64,000 nucleotides of DNA from CAZKUR01 sp964556005. GTDB lineage: Bacteria > Bacteroidota > Ignavibacteria > Ignavibacteriales > Ignavibacteriaceae. The stretch lies in the NCBI GenBank assembly GCA_964556005.1, contig CAZKUR010000010.1:1-64000 (forward strand), written 5' to 3'. A model generated the notes under the pieces. That model had not been told where the DNA came from. It made no database searches and worked only from the letters and a program-made list of their open reading frames with translations. Shown here one piece after another: positions 1 to 9,122 of this stretch; position 1 is the first letter of the stretch, and each line of letters begins with the position of its first letter. The position numbers and the translations under genes were made by a program.

Positions 1-344
1 ATCTCATTCGTTTTTACTCAGGTAAAAACGAATGGACAAACCGTTGGTTTCAGCCACTCACCCACCTCTCCAAATTAAGAGCCTACTATAAATTTAAGAC
101 CCTAATTCAAATCTTTTATAAAATGTAGTTACAAAGATAAAATATTCATCCGAATTTTAAAATGGTAAAGGAGAATTTATTATATTTCTATAATTAATTC
201 GAAAATTTTCTTGCCTCTCGGAAATTCATTGAAGTATAAATACTATATAAAAAGTAAGTGATATTAATAACTGTTTCTAAAGCAAAATTGGAAGTAATTT
301 CTTGTTAACCTAATTTTGTCACATGTTTTATAAAAGAGGAGATT
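1..344. other. Intergenic region with a perfect hairpin
   Basis: No gene is supported here. A perfect 13-bp inverted repeat (CATTCGTTTTTAC at 5-17, its complement at 22-34) with a TCAG loop lies at the very edge of the window; it could be the 3' end signal of a gene outside, but no U-tract follows it on the + strand. The remainder is AT-rich and should hold the promoter of the acyl-CoA dehydrogenase gene. The Shine-Dalgarno-like AGAGGAG lies just before its ATG at 345. Confidence 0.6.
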
Positions 345-1514
345 ATGCAGAAATTTAAAGGCGTGAATTATTTTAACATTGACAGTTTGCTCTCTGAAGA
401 AGAAATCATGATTAGAGAAACTGTGCGTAATTTTATTGAAGAAGAAGTAATTCCGGTTATAGAAAAGCATAATCGTGAATCAAAGTTCCCAATGCAGCTC
501 ATTCCAAAAATGGCTGAGATGAATTTATTCGGTTCTAATTTGCCGGCAAAATATGGATGTGCGGAAATGAATAACGTTGCATATGGACTGGTTATGCAGG
601 AACTTGAGAGGGGCGACAGCGGAATTAGGAGTTTCGTTTCAGTACAAAGCGCTTTGGTAATGTACCCTATATATACTTTCGGCAGCGAAGAACAAAAAGA
701 TTATTGGCTTCCGCTCTTGGCAAAAGGCGAAAAGGTCGGATGCTTTGGTTTGACTGAGCCGGATTTCGGCTCTAATCCAGGTGGAATGGTTACTAAAGCC
801 GAAAAAACAGACGGGGGCTACATTCTTAACGGGGCTAAAATGTGGATTACAAACGGAACAATTGCTGACGTTGCAGTTGTTTGGGCAAAGTTAGATGGAA
901 TTGTTCATGGATTTTTGGTAGAAAAGGGATTTAAAGGTTTCACTGCTCCTGAAATGAAAGGTAAGCATTCACTGCGTGCCTCTGTAACATCGGAATTAAT
1001 TTTTGATAATGTTTTCGTTCCTGAAAAAAATATTCTGCCAAAAACCGAAGGATTAAAAAATCCTTTAATGTGTTTAAACCAGGCAAGATATGGAATATCC
1101 TGGGGTGTTGTTGGAGCAATGATGGCATGCTACGACACTGCTTTAAATTATGCAAAATCCAGAGTTCAGTTCAGTAAACCGATAGCTGCATACCAGATAA
1201 CTCAGGAAAAGCTTGTTTATATTTTAACTGAAATTACAAAATCGCAATTGTTGAATGTTCAACTTGGCAGAATGAAAGATAATAGAACGCTGAAACACAC
1301 TCATGTTTCGCTTGCAAAAAGAAATAATTGTGAAAAAGCTCTTGATATTGCAAGGATATCAAGAGAAATTTTAGGCGCAAACGGCATACTGGACGAGTAT
1401 CCGATTATGAGGCATTCGGCAAATCTTGAATCAGTAAAAACTTATGAGGGAACTCATGAAATGCATACGCTAATTGTTGGTGAGGATATCACCGGGTTCC
1501 CTGCATTCGATTAA
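345..1514 (+). CDS. gcdH: Acyl-CoA dehydrogenase, glutaryl-CoA dehydrogenase type
   Basis: FAD-dependent acyl-CoA dehydrogenase of 389 residues, the usual length. The N-terminal helical domain, the middle beta domain with GCFGLTEPDFGSNPGGM (about 126-142) and MWITNG, and the C-terminal helical domain are all present. YEGTHEMH places the catalytic base at Glu368; this position and the TEPDFGSNPGGM motif are typical of glutaryl-CoA dehydrogenases (oxidative decarboxylation of glutaryl-CoA to crotonyl-CoA in Lys/Trp breakdown) rather than short-chain enzymes. A good AGAGGAG site precedes the ATG. guaB follows after 30 bases on the same strand, probably by transcriptional read-through and not by shared pathway. 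Substrate is assigned by motif only. Confidence 0.9.
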   Translation: MQKFKGVNYFNIDSLLSEEEIMIRETVRNFIEEEVIPVIEKHNRESKFPMQLIPKMAEMNLFGSNLPAKYGCAEMNNVAYGLVMQELERGDSGIRSFVSVQSALVMYPIYTFGSEEQKDYWLPLLAKGEKVGCFGLTEPDFGSNPGGMVTKAEKTDGGYILNGAKMWITNGTIADVAVVWAKLDGIVHGFLVEKGFKGFTAPEMKGKHSLRASVTSELIFDNVFVPEKNILPKTEGLKNPLMCLNQARYGISWGVVGAMMACYDTALNYAKSRVQFSKPIAAYQITQEKLVYILTEITKSQLLNVQLGRMKDNRTLKHTHVSLAKRNNCEKALDIARISREILGANGILDEYPIMRHSANLESVKTYEGTHEMHTLIVGEDITGFPAFD

Positions 1515-1544
1515 TTTAAATTAGAAATAACCGGACTAAAAATT

Positions 1545-3011
1545 ATGAAAGATAAACTAATTAAAGATGATGGATTAACCTTTGACGATATTCTGCTTCT
1601 TCCGCGAAAATCTTCTGTCCTTCCTCGTGAAGTAGATTTATCAACAAAGATTACAACAGATATCAAATTAAATATTCCTATTATTTCAGCTGCAATGGAT
1701 ACAGTTACAGAATCTGAAATGGCTATTGCTTTGGCAAGAGAAGGTGGAATTGGCATCCTACATAAAAATATGACTATAGAAAAGCAATGCGAACAAGTCG
1801 ATATGGTTAAAAGATCGGAGAGCGGCATGATTAGAAACCCGGTCGTACTTAGCCCGGAAGACAGAATCGGCGATGCACTTACCGTAATGAAAAAATATAG
1901 TATTTCCGGAATACCGGTTGTAGATCATCAAAATAAATTAGTTGGAATAATAACAAACCGTGATCTTCGTTTCGAACCGAATAGAAAAATTAAAGTCAGC
2001 GAATTTATGACAAAGGAAAACCTGATAACTGCTCCAATCGGAACTACTTTGGCTCAAGCGGAAATTATACTTCAAAAATATAAAATTGAAAAATTACCTG
2101 TTGTTGATAAAAATGGTTTATTAAAAGGTTTGATTACATTTAAAGATATACAGAAAAAGAAAAGGCATCCTTATGCTTGCAAAGATGAAAACGGTCAGTT
2201 AAGAGTGGGAGCAGCGGTCGGTGTAACTAACGATACTTTTGAGAGAGTTGAAGAATTGGTGAGAGCAGGATCGGATATTATTGTTATAGATACAGCGCAT
2301 GGACATTCTGCAGGTGTCATAAGAACAATTAAGCAAGTCAGAAGTAAATTCAAGAATATCCAGTTAATTGCTGGTAATATAGGGACTTATGATGCAGCAC
2401 TTGAATTATTAGACTGTAAATTAAATGCGCTCAAAGTAGGAATCGGCCCGGGCTCAATATGTACAACACGTATAATAGCAGGTGTCGGTGTACCGCAAAT
2501 TACCGCTATAATGGAGGTGAGCCGGGCTGCAAAAGTTAAAGGAATACCAGTGATAGCAGACGGTGGAATCAAGCAAACCGGGGATGTGGCAAAGGCTATT
2601 GCTGCCGGAGCAGACTCCGTAATGATCGGCGGCTTCTTTGCTGGTGTTGAAGAAAGTCCGGGTGAAAAAATTCTGTACGAAGGAAGAAGCTTTAAAGTTT
2701 ATAGAGGTATGGGCTCTATCGAAGCGATGAGAAAGGGCAGCAGCGATAGATATTTCCAGGATGCCGAAGAAGATATTGCTAAACTTGTTCCTGAAGGAGT
2801 TGAAGGCAGGGTACCGTTTAAAGGGCCTTTGTCGGATACTATTTATCAATTAGTCGGTGGATTAAGAGCTGCAATGGGTTATTGCGGAGCAAAGAACATT
2901 AGTGTGTTAAAAACCAAAACGAAATTTATAAAAATTACTCTTGCCGGTTTGCGTGAAAGTCATCCGCATGACGTAATAGTAACAAAGGAAGCACCAAATT
3001 ATCATACTTAA
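1545..3011 (+). CDS. guaB: Inosine-5'-monophosphate dehydrogenase
   Basis: Oxidises IMP to XMP with NAD+, the committed step of GMP synthesis. The 488-residue length is standard. The N-terminus LTFDDILLLPRKSSVLP starts the TIM barrel. Two CBS domains are inserted at about 95-215 (VVDHQNKLVGIITNRDLR, VVDKNGLLKGLITFKDI). The active-site loop GPGSICTTR carries the catalytic Cys306, followed by the GMGS phosphate-binding loop and the flap around MRKGSSDRYFQ. The C-terminal ESHPHDV potassium-site region is also intact. No strong ribosome site is visible before the ATG at 1545. purD lies two genes downstream, so two purine genes sit within 3 kb. Confidence 0.97.
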   Translation: MKDKLIKDDGLTFDDILLLPRKSSVLPREVDLSTKITTDIKLNIPIISAAMDTVTESEMAIALAREGGIGILHKNMTIEKQCEQVDMVKRSESGMIRNPVVLSPEDRIGDALTVMKKYSISGIPVVDHQNKLVGIITNRDLRFEPNRKIKVSEFMTKENLITAPIGTTLAQAEIILQKYKIEKLPVVDKNGLLKGLITFKDIQKKKRHPYACKDENGQLRVGAAVGVTNDTFERVEELVRAGSDIIVIDTAHGHSAGVIRTIKQVRSKFKNIQLIAGNIGTYDAALELLDCKLNALKVGIGPGSICTTRIIAGVGVPQITAIMEVSRAAKVKGIPVIADGGIKQTGDVAKAIAAGADSVMIGGFFAGVEESPGEKILYEGRSFKVYRGMGSIEAMRKGSSDRYFQDAEEDIAKLVPEGVEGRVPFKGPLSDTIYQLVGGLRAAMGYCGAKNISVLKTKTKFIKITLAGLRESHPHDVIVTKEAPNYHT

Positions 3012-3114
3012 TTGTAATAAATGGGTAAATTAAAACTTCTCATTTTTATTTCTTCAAATTATCTTTAAACGTTTACTATTAGTATTTTTGATAATTGAAT
3101 TTTAAATAATAAAT

Positions 3115-4389
3115 ATGTTCAAAGTATTAGTCATCGCATATTATTTCCCACCGATGGGTTTAAGTGGAGTTCAAAGAACTCTTAAATTTGTCAAATACAT
3201 GAAATCATACAACTGGGAACCCACCGTTATAACCGCCGGAAAAGTAGGATATTATGCCCATGATCTTACTCTTCTTGATGAAGCAAATAGGGCAGGGGTA
3301 AGAATTATAAGAACCGAGGGAAAAGATCCGAATTCATTGCTTGCAAAAGTCGGTACCGTAAAAATTCCAAACGAAAAAATCAGAAAAATCTGGAACCGGA
3401 TAAACCAGTCTATATTCATTCCCGATAATAAAATTTCCTGGTCCAAAAAAGCAATGAGATTAGCTGCAGAATTGGTAAAAAAAGAAAAATTTGATTTAGT
3501 CTTTGTCACATGTCCGCCGTTTTCTGCGTTTAATGAATCGAGATATTTTAAGAAAAAATATCAAATACCTTTAATAGTAGATTATAGAGACCCATGGTAC
3601 GGAAGTTATTTTGCAATTTACCCGACCATTCTTCATAAATATCTTCATAAAAGAAAAGAATATCATTCCTTAAGGGCTGCCGACAGGGTAATTGTTACTA
3701 ACAGAAGGATTAAAGAAAAACTTCTGAATATGTACAAGTTTTTAACCTTTGAGGATATTGTGATCGTCTCTCATGGATTTGATCCGGAAGACTTTGAAAA
3801 TGCAAAACCTATCCCCAAAGATAAAGATAAACTCCTTATAACTTATTCAGGCATTTTTCTTGAATACAATACTCCTAAATATTTTTTAAAAGCATTTAAA
3901 AAAATAACTGTTGAAAGGCCTGATATTGCAGCCAATATAGAACTTCAATTTATCGGGTATCTTAGAAAAGAGAATGAAAAACTAATTAAGAAATTGCACA
4001 TTCAAGAATTTGTTAAAGATTTCGGTTATTTAAACCATCAGGATGCGATAGTGAAATTAATATCCAGCGATGTTCTTTGGCTTATGGTTGGTGATAAAAA
4101 AAATATAGATGCTATACTTCCGGGGAAAATTTATGAATATATAGGTTCGAAGAAGCCGATTATCGGATGTGTCCCCGACGGTGCCGCAAAAAATTCTCTT
4201 GTTGAGTATGGCGCTGCCTTTATAACGGAACCTGATAATATCGAATCAATTAAAAACGCTATTTATAAAGTTTATGATTTATATAAGAAAAATAATTTAC
4301 CCGTACCAGATGATGAAATTGTTAATAAATACAGAAGAGATTATCTTACCGAACAATTAACAAAACAATTTCAATTTCTTGTTAATTAG
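3115..4389 (+). CDS. Glycosyltransferase, GT4/GT-B type
   Basis: Cytoplasmic or membrane-associated GT-B glycosyltransferase of 424 residues. The N-terminal acceptor domain opens with YYFPPMGLSGVQRTLKFVKY (residues 8-27), the P-P-x-G-x-x-G-V-x-R pattern of many cell-surface GT4 proteins. The C-terminal donor domain contains PGKIYEYIGSKKPIIG (about 345-360), where the E-x-x-x-x-x-K/P layout fits nucleotide-sugar binding. No membrane segment or signal peptide is seen. It is an isolated gene with no polysaccharide cluster around it. The purD start is 8 bases after its stop, so the two are probably co-transcribed. Donor and acceptor cannot be told from sequence. Confidence 0.8.
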   Translation: MFKVLVIAYYFPPMGLSGVQRTLKFVKYMKSYNWEPTVITAGKVGYYAHDLTLLDEANRAGVRIIRTEGKDPNSLLAKVGTVKIPNEKIRKIWNRINQSIFIPDNKISWSKKAMRLAAELVKKEKFDLVFVTCPPFSAFNESRYFKKKYQIPLIVDYRDPWYGSYFAIYPTILHKYLHKRKEYHSLRAADRVIVTNRRIKEKLLNMYKFLTFEDIVIVSHGFDPEDFENAKPIPKDKDKLLITYSGIFLEYNTPKYFLKAFKKITVERPDIAANIELQFIGYLRKENEKLIKKLHIQEFVKDFGYLNHQDAIVKLISSDVLWLMVGDKKNIDAILPGKIYEYIGSKKPIIGCVPDGAAKNSLVEYGAAFITEPDNIESIKNAIYKVYDLYKKNNLPVPDDEIVNKYRRDYLTEQLTKQFQFLVN

Positions 4390-4397
4390 GAGATCTT

Positions 4398-5693
4398 ATG
4401 AATGTCCTATTAATTGGCTCAGGGGGAAGAGAGCATTCGTTAGCATTAAAAATATCCGAAAGCCCGCTGTTAGATAGATTGTATACACTTCCAGGAAATC
4501 CCGGCACAAAAATGCTTGGTAATAATATTCAGCTTGAACTCACTAATTATAACTCGATTGCGGAATTTTGCAGGATGATGTATATCGAATTGATTGTTAT
4601 CGGCCCGGAACAGCCGATTGTCGACGGCTTAGGAGAATTTTTGAGGAATGAAGGATTTAATGTTTTTGCACCTGATTCCAAAGCGGCTGAAATTGAAGCT
4701 CATAAATCTTTTGCAAAATATATTATGAAGAAATACAACATTCCGACTGCTTCATACATTGAGTTTACACATAAAATGTATGAACATGCGAAAGATTATC
4801 TCCTGGAAAAGAAGTACCCTTGTGTAATCAAAGCAGACGGATTAGCTGCTGGTAAAGGAGTATTGATTTGTAGTAACCCTGAGGAAGCTAATGCCGCAGT
4901 TGAGGATTTGTTTGTGAAAAAAGTATTCGGCAAATCCGGCGAAAAAATTATTATAGAAGAATTCCTTGATGGCGAAGAAGCTTCGATTTTAGCGATAACC
5001 GACGGAAAAAATTTTATCTGTCTTCCTTCTTCCCAGGATCACAAACGAATAGGGGAGAATGATACCGGCAAAAATACCGGCGGAATGGGTGCATATTCTC
5101 CTGCACCTTTAATAGACGAAAAACTATTGGAAGAAATCGAAACCAAAATAATAAAACCGACACTCGATGCGTTAAATAATGAGGGGAAAAAATTTGTAGG
5201 ATGTTTATATGCAGGACTGATGATAACCAAGTCAGGCCCAAAAGTAGTAGAGTTTAATTGCCGCTTTGGCGATCCGGAAACGCAGGCAGTACTTCCGCTT
5301 CTTGAAGGTGATTTTCTCAAGCTATTATATTCGGCAGCAGATGGAAATTTAGATTTATCAGCAGTTAAATATTCCGGCGGATCTGCAGTGTGTGTAGTTG
5401 CTGCTTCTGGAGGTTACCCGGATAAATATGAAAAAGGATTTGAAATTACAGGACTAAATAATTCTGATCCTGAGATTTTAATCTTTCATGCCGGTACTAA
5501 AGAGGAGGATGGTAAGATTGTTACTAACGGCGGACGCGTTTTGGGAGTTACCTCGGTATTAAAAGAAAACAATCTTTCATATGCAAAGCAGAAAGCATAC
5601 GAGGCAATTAATAAAATAAACTTCGAAGGGATGTATTATAGGAAAGATATTGCAGATAAAGCTTTAACTCAAAATGAAGATCTCGATGTTTAA
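4398..5693 (+). CDS. purD: Phosphoribosylamine--glycine ligase (GARS)
   Basis: ATP-grasp ligase joining glycine to 5-phosphoribosylamine, the second step of de novo purine synthesis. 431 residues is the usual monofunctional length. Visible landmarks are N-terminal GSGGREHSLALKI (7-19), GPEQP, the ATP-grasp loop KADGLAAGKGV, and EFNCRFGDPETQAVLPLL, the family signature carrying metal-binding residues. The start is fixed by TAGGAG eight bases upstream, and the gene follows the glycosyltransferase with an 8-base gap. It is convergent with exonuclease III; the 91-base gap holds no clear terminator. Confidence 0.97.
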   Translation: MNVLLIGSGGREHSLALKISESPLLDRLYTLPGNPGTKMLGNNIQLELTNYNSIAEFCRMMYIELIVIGPEQPIVDGLGEFLRNEGFNVFAPDSKAAEIEAHKSFAKYIMKKYNIPTASYIEFTHKMYEHAKDYLLEKKYPCVIKADGLAAGKGVLICSNPEEANAAVEDLFVKKVFGKSGEKIIIEEFLDGEEASILAITDGKNFICLPSSQDHKRIGENDTGKNTGGMGAYSPAPLIDEKLLEEIETKIIKPTLDALNNEGKKFVGCLYAGLMITKSGPKVVEFNCRFGDPETQAVLPLLEGDFLKLLYSAADGNLDLSAVKYSGGSAVCVVAASGGYPDKYEKGFEITGLNNSDPEILIFHAGTKEEDGKIVTNGGRVLGVTSVLKENNLSYAKQKAYEAINKINFEGMYYRKDIADKALTQNEDLDV

Positions 5694-5784
5694 TTAGTTT
5701 TTCCATTTGTTAAAAAACTTAAGAGACATCTTTTCGTGCCGCAAATACACATTGGAAAAATGCCGTCTTTATTCATCACAAATA

Positions 5785-6558
5785 TTAAACAGTGATTTCA
5801 ATTCCAATAGGGCAATGATCTGAACCCATCACTTCCGGCAAAATAAATGCATCTTTAATTTGACTTTTCATGTTATCGCTGATAAAAAAGTAATCAATTC
5901 TCCAGCCGACATTTCTCTCCCTTGCTCGTGTAATCATATCCCACCAGGTATACTGATCGGGCTCTTCGTGTAAGATTCTGAAACTATCTATGAAACCTGC
6001 GGAAAGAAATTTATCAATCCATGCTCGTTCTTCGGGAAGAAAACCGGAGACTTTTTCATTTTCCTTCGGACGCGCAATGTCAATTTCTTTATGAGCCGTA
6101 TTGACGTCGCCGCATATTACAATTTTTTTACCTTCTTTTTTAAGCTTCTTAACTTTAGCTAAAAATGAATCGTAGAAATCCATTTTGTATTTCAATCGTT
6201 CCGCATTTGCTTTTCCGTTTGGGAAATAAATATTAAAAAGAAAAAAACCGGGATATTCGGCAATTAAAATTCTTCCTTCATTATCGAATTGTTTTTTCCC
6301 GAAACCTTTTTTAATGCTGATTGGCTTTTCTTTTGTATAGAGCGCAACTCCGCTGTAGCCTTTTCGTTCCCCGGCACAAAAAAATGAATTATATGAGTTT
6401 GCATTTTTTAATTCATCGGGAAGCTGTTCTTCATGTGCCTTTGTTTCCTGGATGCAGAGAATGTCAGGATTTTCTTTTGCAACCCAGTCTAAAAAGCCTT
6501 TTTTATGTATTGCACGAATGCCGTTAACATTCCACGAAAGTAATCTGATTTTTTTCAT
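5785..6558 (-). CDS. xth: Exodeoxyribonuclease III / AP endonuclease
   Basis: Metal-dependent DNA repair enzyme cleaving 5' of abasic sites and degrading 3' ends. 257 residues, complete. Motifs in order are LLSWNVNGIRA (7-17), ILCIQETKAHEEQLP with the metal-binding Glu, YSGVALYTK, CGDVNTAHKEIDIARP with the catalytic Asp-Asn pair, TWWD, GWRIDYFF and C-terminal GSDHCPI with the catalytic Asp-His. These place it in the ExoIII/APE1 branch of the EEP superfamily. It is divergent from the response regulator at 6722, with a 163-base shared promoter region. Confidence 0.96.
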   Translation of the reverse strand: MKKIRLLSWNVNGIRAIHKKGFLDWVAKENPDILCIQETKAHEEQLPDELKNANSYNSFFCAGERKGYSGVALYTKEKPISIKKGFGKKQFDNEGRILIAEYPGFFLFNIYFPNGKANAERLKYKMDFYDSFLAKVKKLKKEGKKIVICGDVNTAHKEIDIARPKENEKVSGFLPEERAWIDKFLSAGFIDSFRILHEEPDQYTWWDMITRARERNVGWRIDYFFISDNMKSQIKDAFILPEVMGSDHCPIGIEITV

Positions 6559-6721
6559 TGTTCCGTCTATAATTTGTGAAGGATGAACAATAATATATTT
6601 TATTTTTTCTGAATATAAAAATATTTTTATAATTTCATTAGATAATTAAAATGTATTTCCAAAGATTTTTCACATTCATTTCATTTTAACTTCTTATTTT
6701 TACATCAAAGGTTAAAAAACT

Positions 6722-7399
6722 ATGCGTATACTTTTAATAGAGGATGATAAAAAAATTTCTTCCGCTTTGTCCAGGGGATTAAAAGCGGAAGGTTATGCTG
6801 TTGACACTGCTATTGATGGTATCAGTGGAGAAAATCTCGCACAAATAAATAAATATGATTTGATCATTATGGATATAATGCTGCCTAAACAGGATGGTTT
6901 TCAAACATGTGCAAACTTGAGGAAAAATAAAGTGCTTACTCCAATTTTGATGTTAACTGCACTCGACGATGTTTCAGATAAAATAAAAGGATTGGACCAG
7001 GGAGCTGACGATTATTTATCTAAACCTTTCCATTTCGGTGAACTGCTTGCAAGAATTCGTGCGCTGATTAGAAGAAAAACAGAAGTTCGATCTGCAGTTC
7101 TAGAAAATTATGGAGTTAAACTTGATCTTAACACCCATAAGGCATATCGCGAGGGAAAAGAGATAATCCTTTCGACTAAAGAATTTGCTCTCCTTGAATT
7201 ATTCATGATGAAACCAAATAAGATACTAACCAGGGAAATGATTTCGGAACACTTGTGGGATATGAATTTTGACCCTCGCAGTAATGTAATAGAAGCGTTC
7301 ATAAAATTTTTACGTCAGAAGATTGATAAGGATTTTGATAAACCGCTAATTCAGACTGTAAGAGGTTCCGGATATATTTTTAAAGATGATGAAGCTTGA
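6722..7399 (+). CDS. OmpR/PhoB-family response regulator
   Basis: Two-domain regulator of 225 residues: a receiver (1-120) with the acidic pair Asp8/Asp9, phospho-acceptor Asp51 in IIMDIMLPKQDG and Lys in YLSKPF, then a winged-helix DNA-binding domain (about 130-222) with KEFALLELFM and TVRGSGYIF. It resembles the CusR/CopR type regulators that govern envelope stress or metal efflux. The partner kinase follows at 7562. The downstream barrel, PepSY-like protein, propeller and TolC/adaptor/RND genes are plausible targets. Inducer unknown. Confidence 0.93.
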   Translation: MRILLIEDDKKISSALSRGLKAEGYAVDTAIDGISGENLAQINKYDLIIMDIMLPKQDGFQTCANLRKNKVLTPILMLTALDDVSDKIKGLDQGADDYLSKPFHFGELLARIRALIRRKTEVRSAVLENYGVKLDLNTHKAYREGKEIILSTKEFALLELFMMKPNKILTREMISEHLWDMNFDPRSNVIEAFIKFLRQKIDKDFDKPLIQTVRGSGYIFKDDEA

Positions 7400-7400
7400 G

Positions 7401-7468
7401 ACTCGATGCTCGATGTTGTTATTAGTAATTTGTAATTGGAAATTTGTAGTTGGAAATTTGTAGTTGGT
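7401..7468. repeat. Short tandem repeats between regulator and kinase genes
   Basis: Three 14-base units (AATTTGTAATTGGA, AATTTGTAGTTGGA, AATTTGTAGTTGGT) run head to tail at 7427-7468, after a CTCGATGCTCGATG stretch at 7402-7415. A related CTCGAT-rich stretch occurs at 14841-14892. They lie in the 162-base gap between the response regulator and its kinase. Function is not evident; they look like slippage-derived intergenic repeats. Confidence 0.8.
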
Positions 7469-7561
7469 AATATACCTTTTTATTTATTCACACAACCATG
7501 CAGTCATGCAAACATGTCTGCAACAGATTTTAACTTATAGATTTGTTATAAAATCTAATTT

Positions 7562-8986
7562 ATGTTTGTAAAAAAAATATTTATTTTTCTGTCCGGTCGA
7601 ATGTTTTCAATCAAATCAAAAATAATTTTAGCTTATACAATTGTATTCGGCGTGATCCTTACCGTTTTTGCAGGTGTAATTTATAACAGCACTAAAAAAA
7701 CGGCATTTAATAAATTAGATACAAATCTGAAAGGATATGCAATATCATTGCGTACTGAGATTGAAGATGAGTTTGATGATACTTCATATTTGGACATAAA
7801 AAAGTTGAAGTCTGTAGAAGCTAAAGGATTAACTGGAGAAAGGTTTCAATTATTTGAAAGAAACGGCAAGATCGTTTTGAAAGATTCAATCCTTTCTAAA
7901 ATTCCCTTTAATGAATTTAGTAAGGTAATGAATAATTCTTTTGTATATGAAAGAAGAAAAATAGGCCATCATAGGTATCATATCTTATGGAGTAAGTTTG
8001 AAACGGAAAATGATTCTGTTTATATTCTTGAAACGGCCGCTTCTGTGAAAGACGTATTTGAAGAGTTGGATAGATTGTTTTACCTGTTTTTAATTATCAT
8101 TCCTGCGGGATTGATTCTTACTGGATTTGCAGCATATTATATTTCCAAAGCTGCATTCAAACCTATCACTAATATGGCTGACACTGCAAAAAATATTTCC
8201 GGGAAAAATTTAGACATGCGTCTTGAACTTCCGAAAGCAAAAGATGAAGTAAGGTCTTTGGGTGAAACGCTGAACGAAATGATAGAGAGAATCGATAATG
8301 CTTTTAAAAGTCAAAAAAGATTTGTTGCAAATGCATCACATGAAATCAGAACGCCGCTTACGGTTATTCAAACCGAACTCGAAATTCTGGGAAAGAAATT
8401 AAAAGACCAGGACGAAAAAGAAAGCATTAGCACCGTTCTTTCCGAAATTGAAGATTTGACAAAACTTACAAATTCACTTTTAACAATCGCAAAACTCGAT
8501 TCTTCTCAAACCAAATTAAATATCAGTCAAATTAGAATTGATGAACTGCTGGCCGATTGTGCACAGGCGATGAATAATGCAGCTCTTAAAAAAAATATAA
8601 AAATAAATCTTTCGATAAATGATCCGGTAGAGATTCAAGCCGATAAGGAAAAGCTGAAAAGTGTTTTCTTAAATCTAATTGATAATGCAATTAAATATTC
8701 TAATCAAGATTCAACTGTAAAAATTATTTTAGAAAGAATGACTGATAATAAAATTAAAATAGGTTTCGAAGATACCGGGTATGGAATTCTTTCATCTGAA
8801 ATTCCATATATATTTAATAGGTTCTATAGGTCAAATGAAACACGTGCTGAAATCAGCGGAAGCGGTTTAGGTTTGGCAATTGCAAAAGAAATGCTTGATC
8901 TTCATGGAGGGGAAATAAAAGTTGAAAGTAAGATTGGCAAAAAAACGATTTTTACAATTACACTGCCTTTACAATTTAAGAGCTAA
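7562..8986 (+). CDS. Sensor histidine kinase (HAMP, HisKA, HATPase)
   Basis: Inner-membrane kinase of 474 residues. Transmembrane segment 1 is at about 20-43, then a periplasmic sensor of about 120 residues, and transmembrane segment 2 at about 172-194 (LFLIIIPAGLILTGFAAYYI). HAMP follows at 195-245. The dimerisation/phospho-acceptor motif ASHEIRTPL carries His260. The ATPase part shows NLIDNAIKYS, EDTGYGI and GSGLGLAIAKEML. All catalytic boxes are intact. A second Met at 7601 (residue 14) is an equally possible start. The architecture matches CusS-like partners of OmpR-type regulators, consistent with the gene at 6722, although a 162-base gap with repeats separates them. Confidence 0.92.
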   Translation: MFVKKIFIFLSGRMFSIKSKIILAYTIVFGVILTVFAGVIYNSTKKTAFNKLDTNLKGYAISLRTEIEDEFDDTSYLDIKKLKSVEAKGLTGERFQLFERNGKIVLKDSILSKIPFNEFSKVMNNSFVYERRKIGHHRYHILWSKFETENDSVYILETAASVKDVFEELDRLFYLFLIIIPAGLILTGFAAYYISKAAFKPITNMADTAKNISGKNLDMRLELPKAKDEVRSLGETLNEMIERIDNAFKSQKRFVANASHEIRTPLTVIQTELEILGKKLKDQDEKESISTVLSEIEDLTKLTNSLLTIAKLDSSQTKLNISQIRIDELLADCAQAMNNAALKKNIKINLSINDPVEIQADKEKLKSVFLNLIDNAIKYSNQDSTVKIILERMTDNKIKIGFEDTGYGILSSEIPYIFNRFYRSNETRAEISGSGLGLAIAKEMLDLHGGEIKVESKIGKKTIFTITLPLQFKS

Positions 8987-9122
8987 TCATTTCTTGTTTG
9001 ATTTTGCTTCTTTTTAACATTCTCACAAATTTTATTCTTGACAGTGCTTAATTTATAATTTTCATGTTGTTTTCATATCGAAAAACTATTTTAAAATTTT
9101 GAATTTAATAAACATATTTTGG

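Noticed and set aside
7427..7468. CRISPR-like repeats
   Set aside because: Units are only 14 bases, directly adjacent without spacers, and low in complexity.
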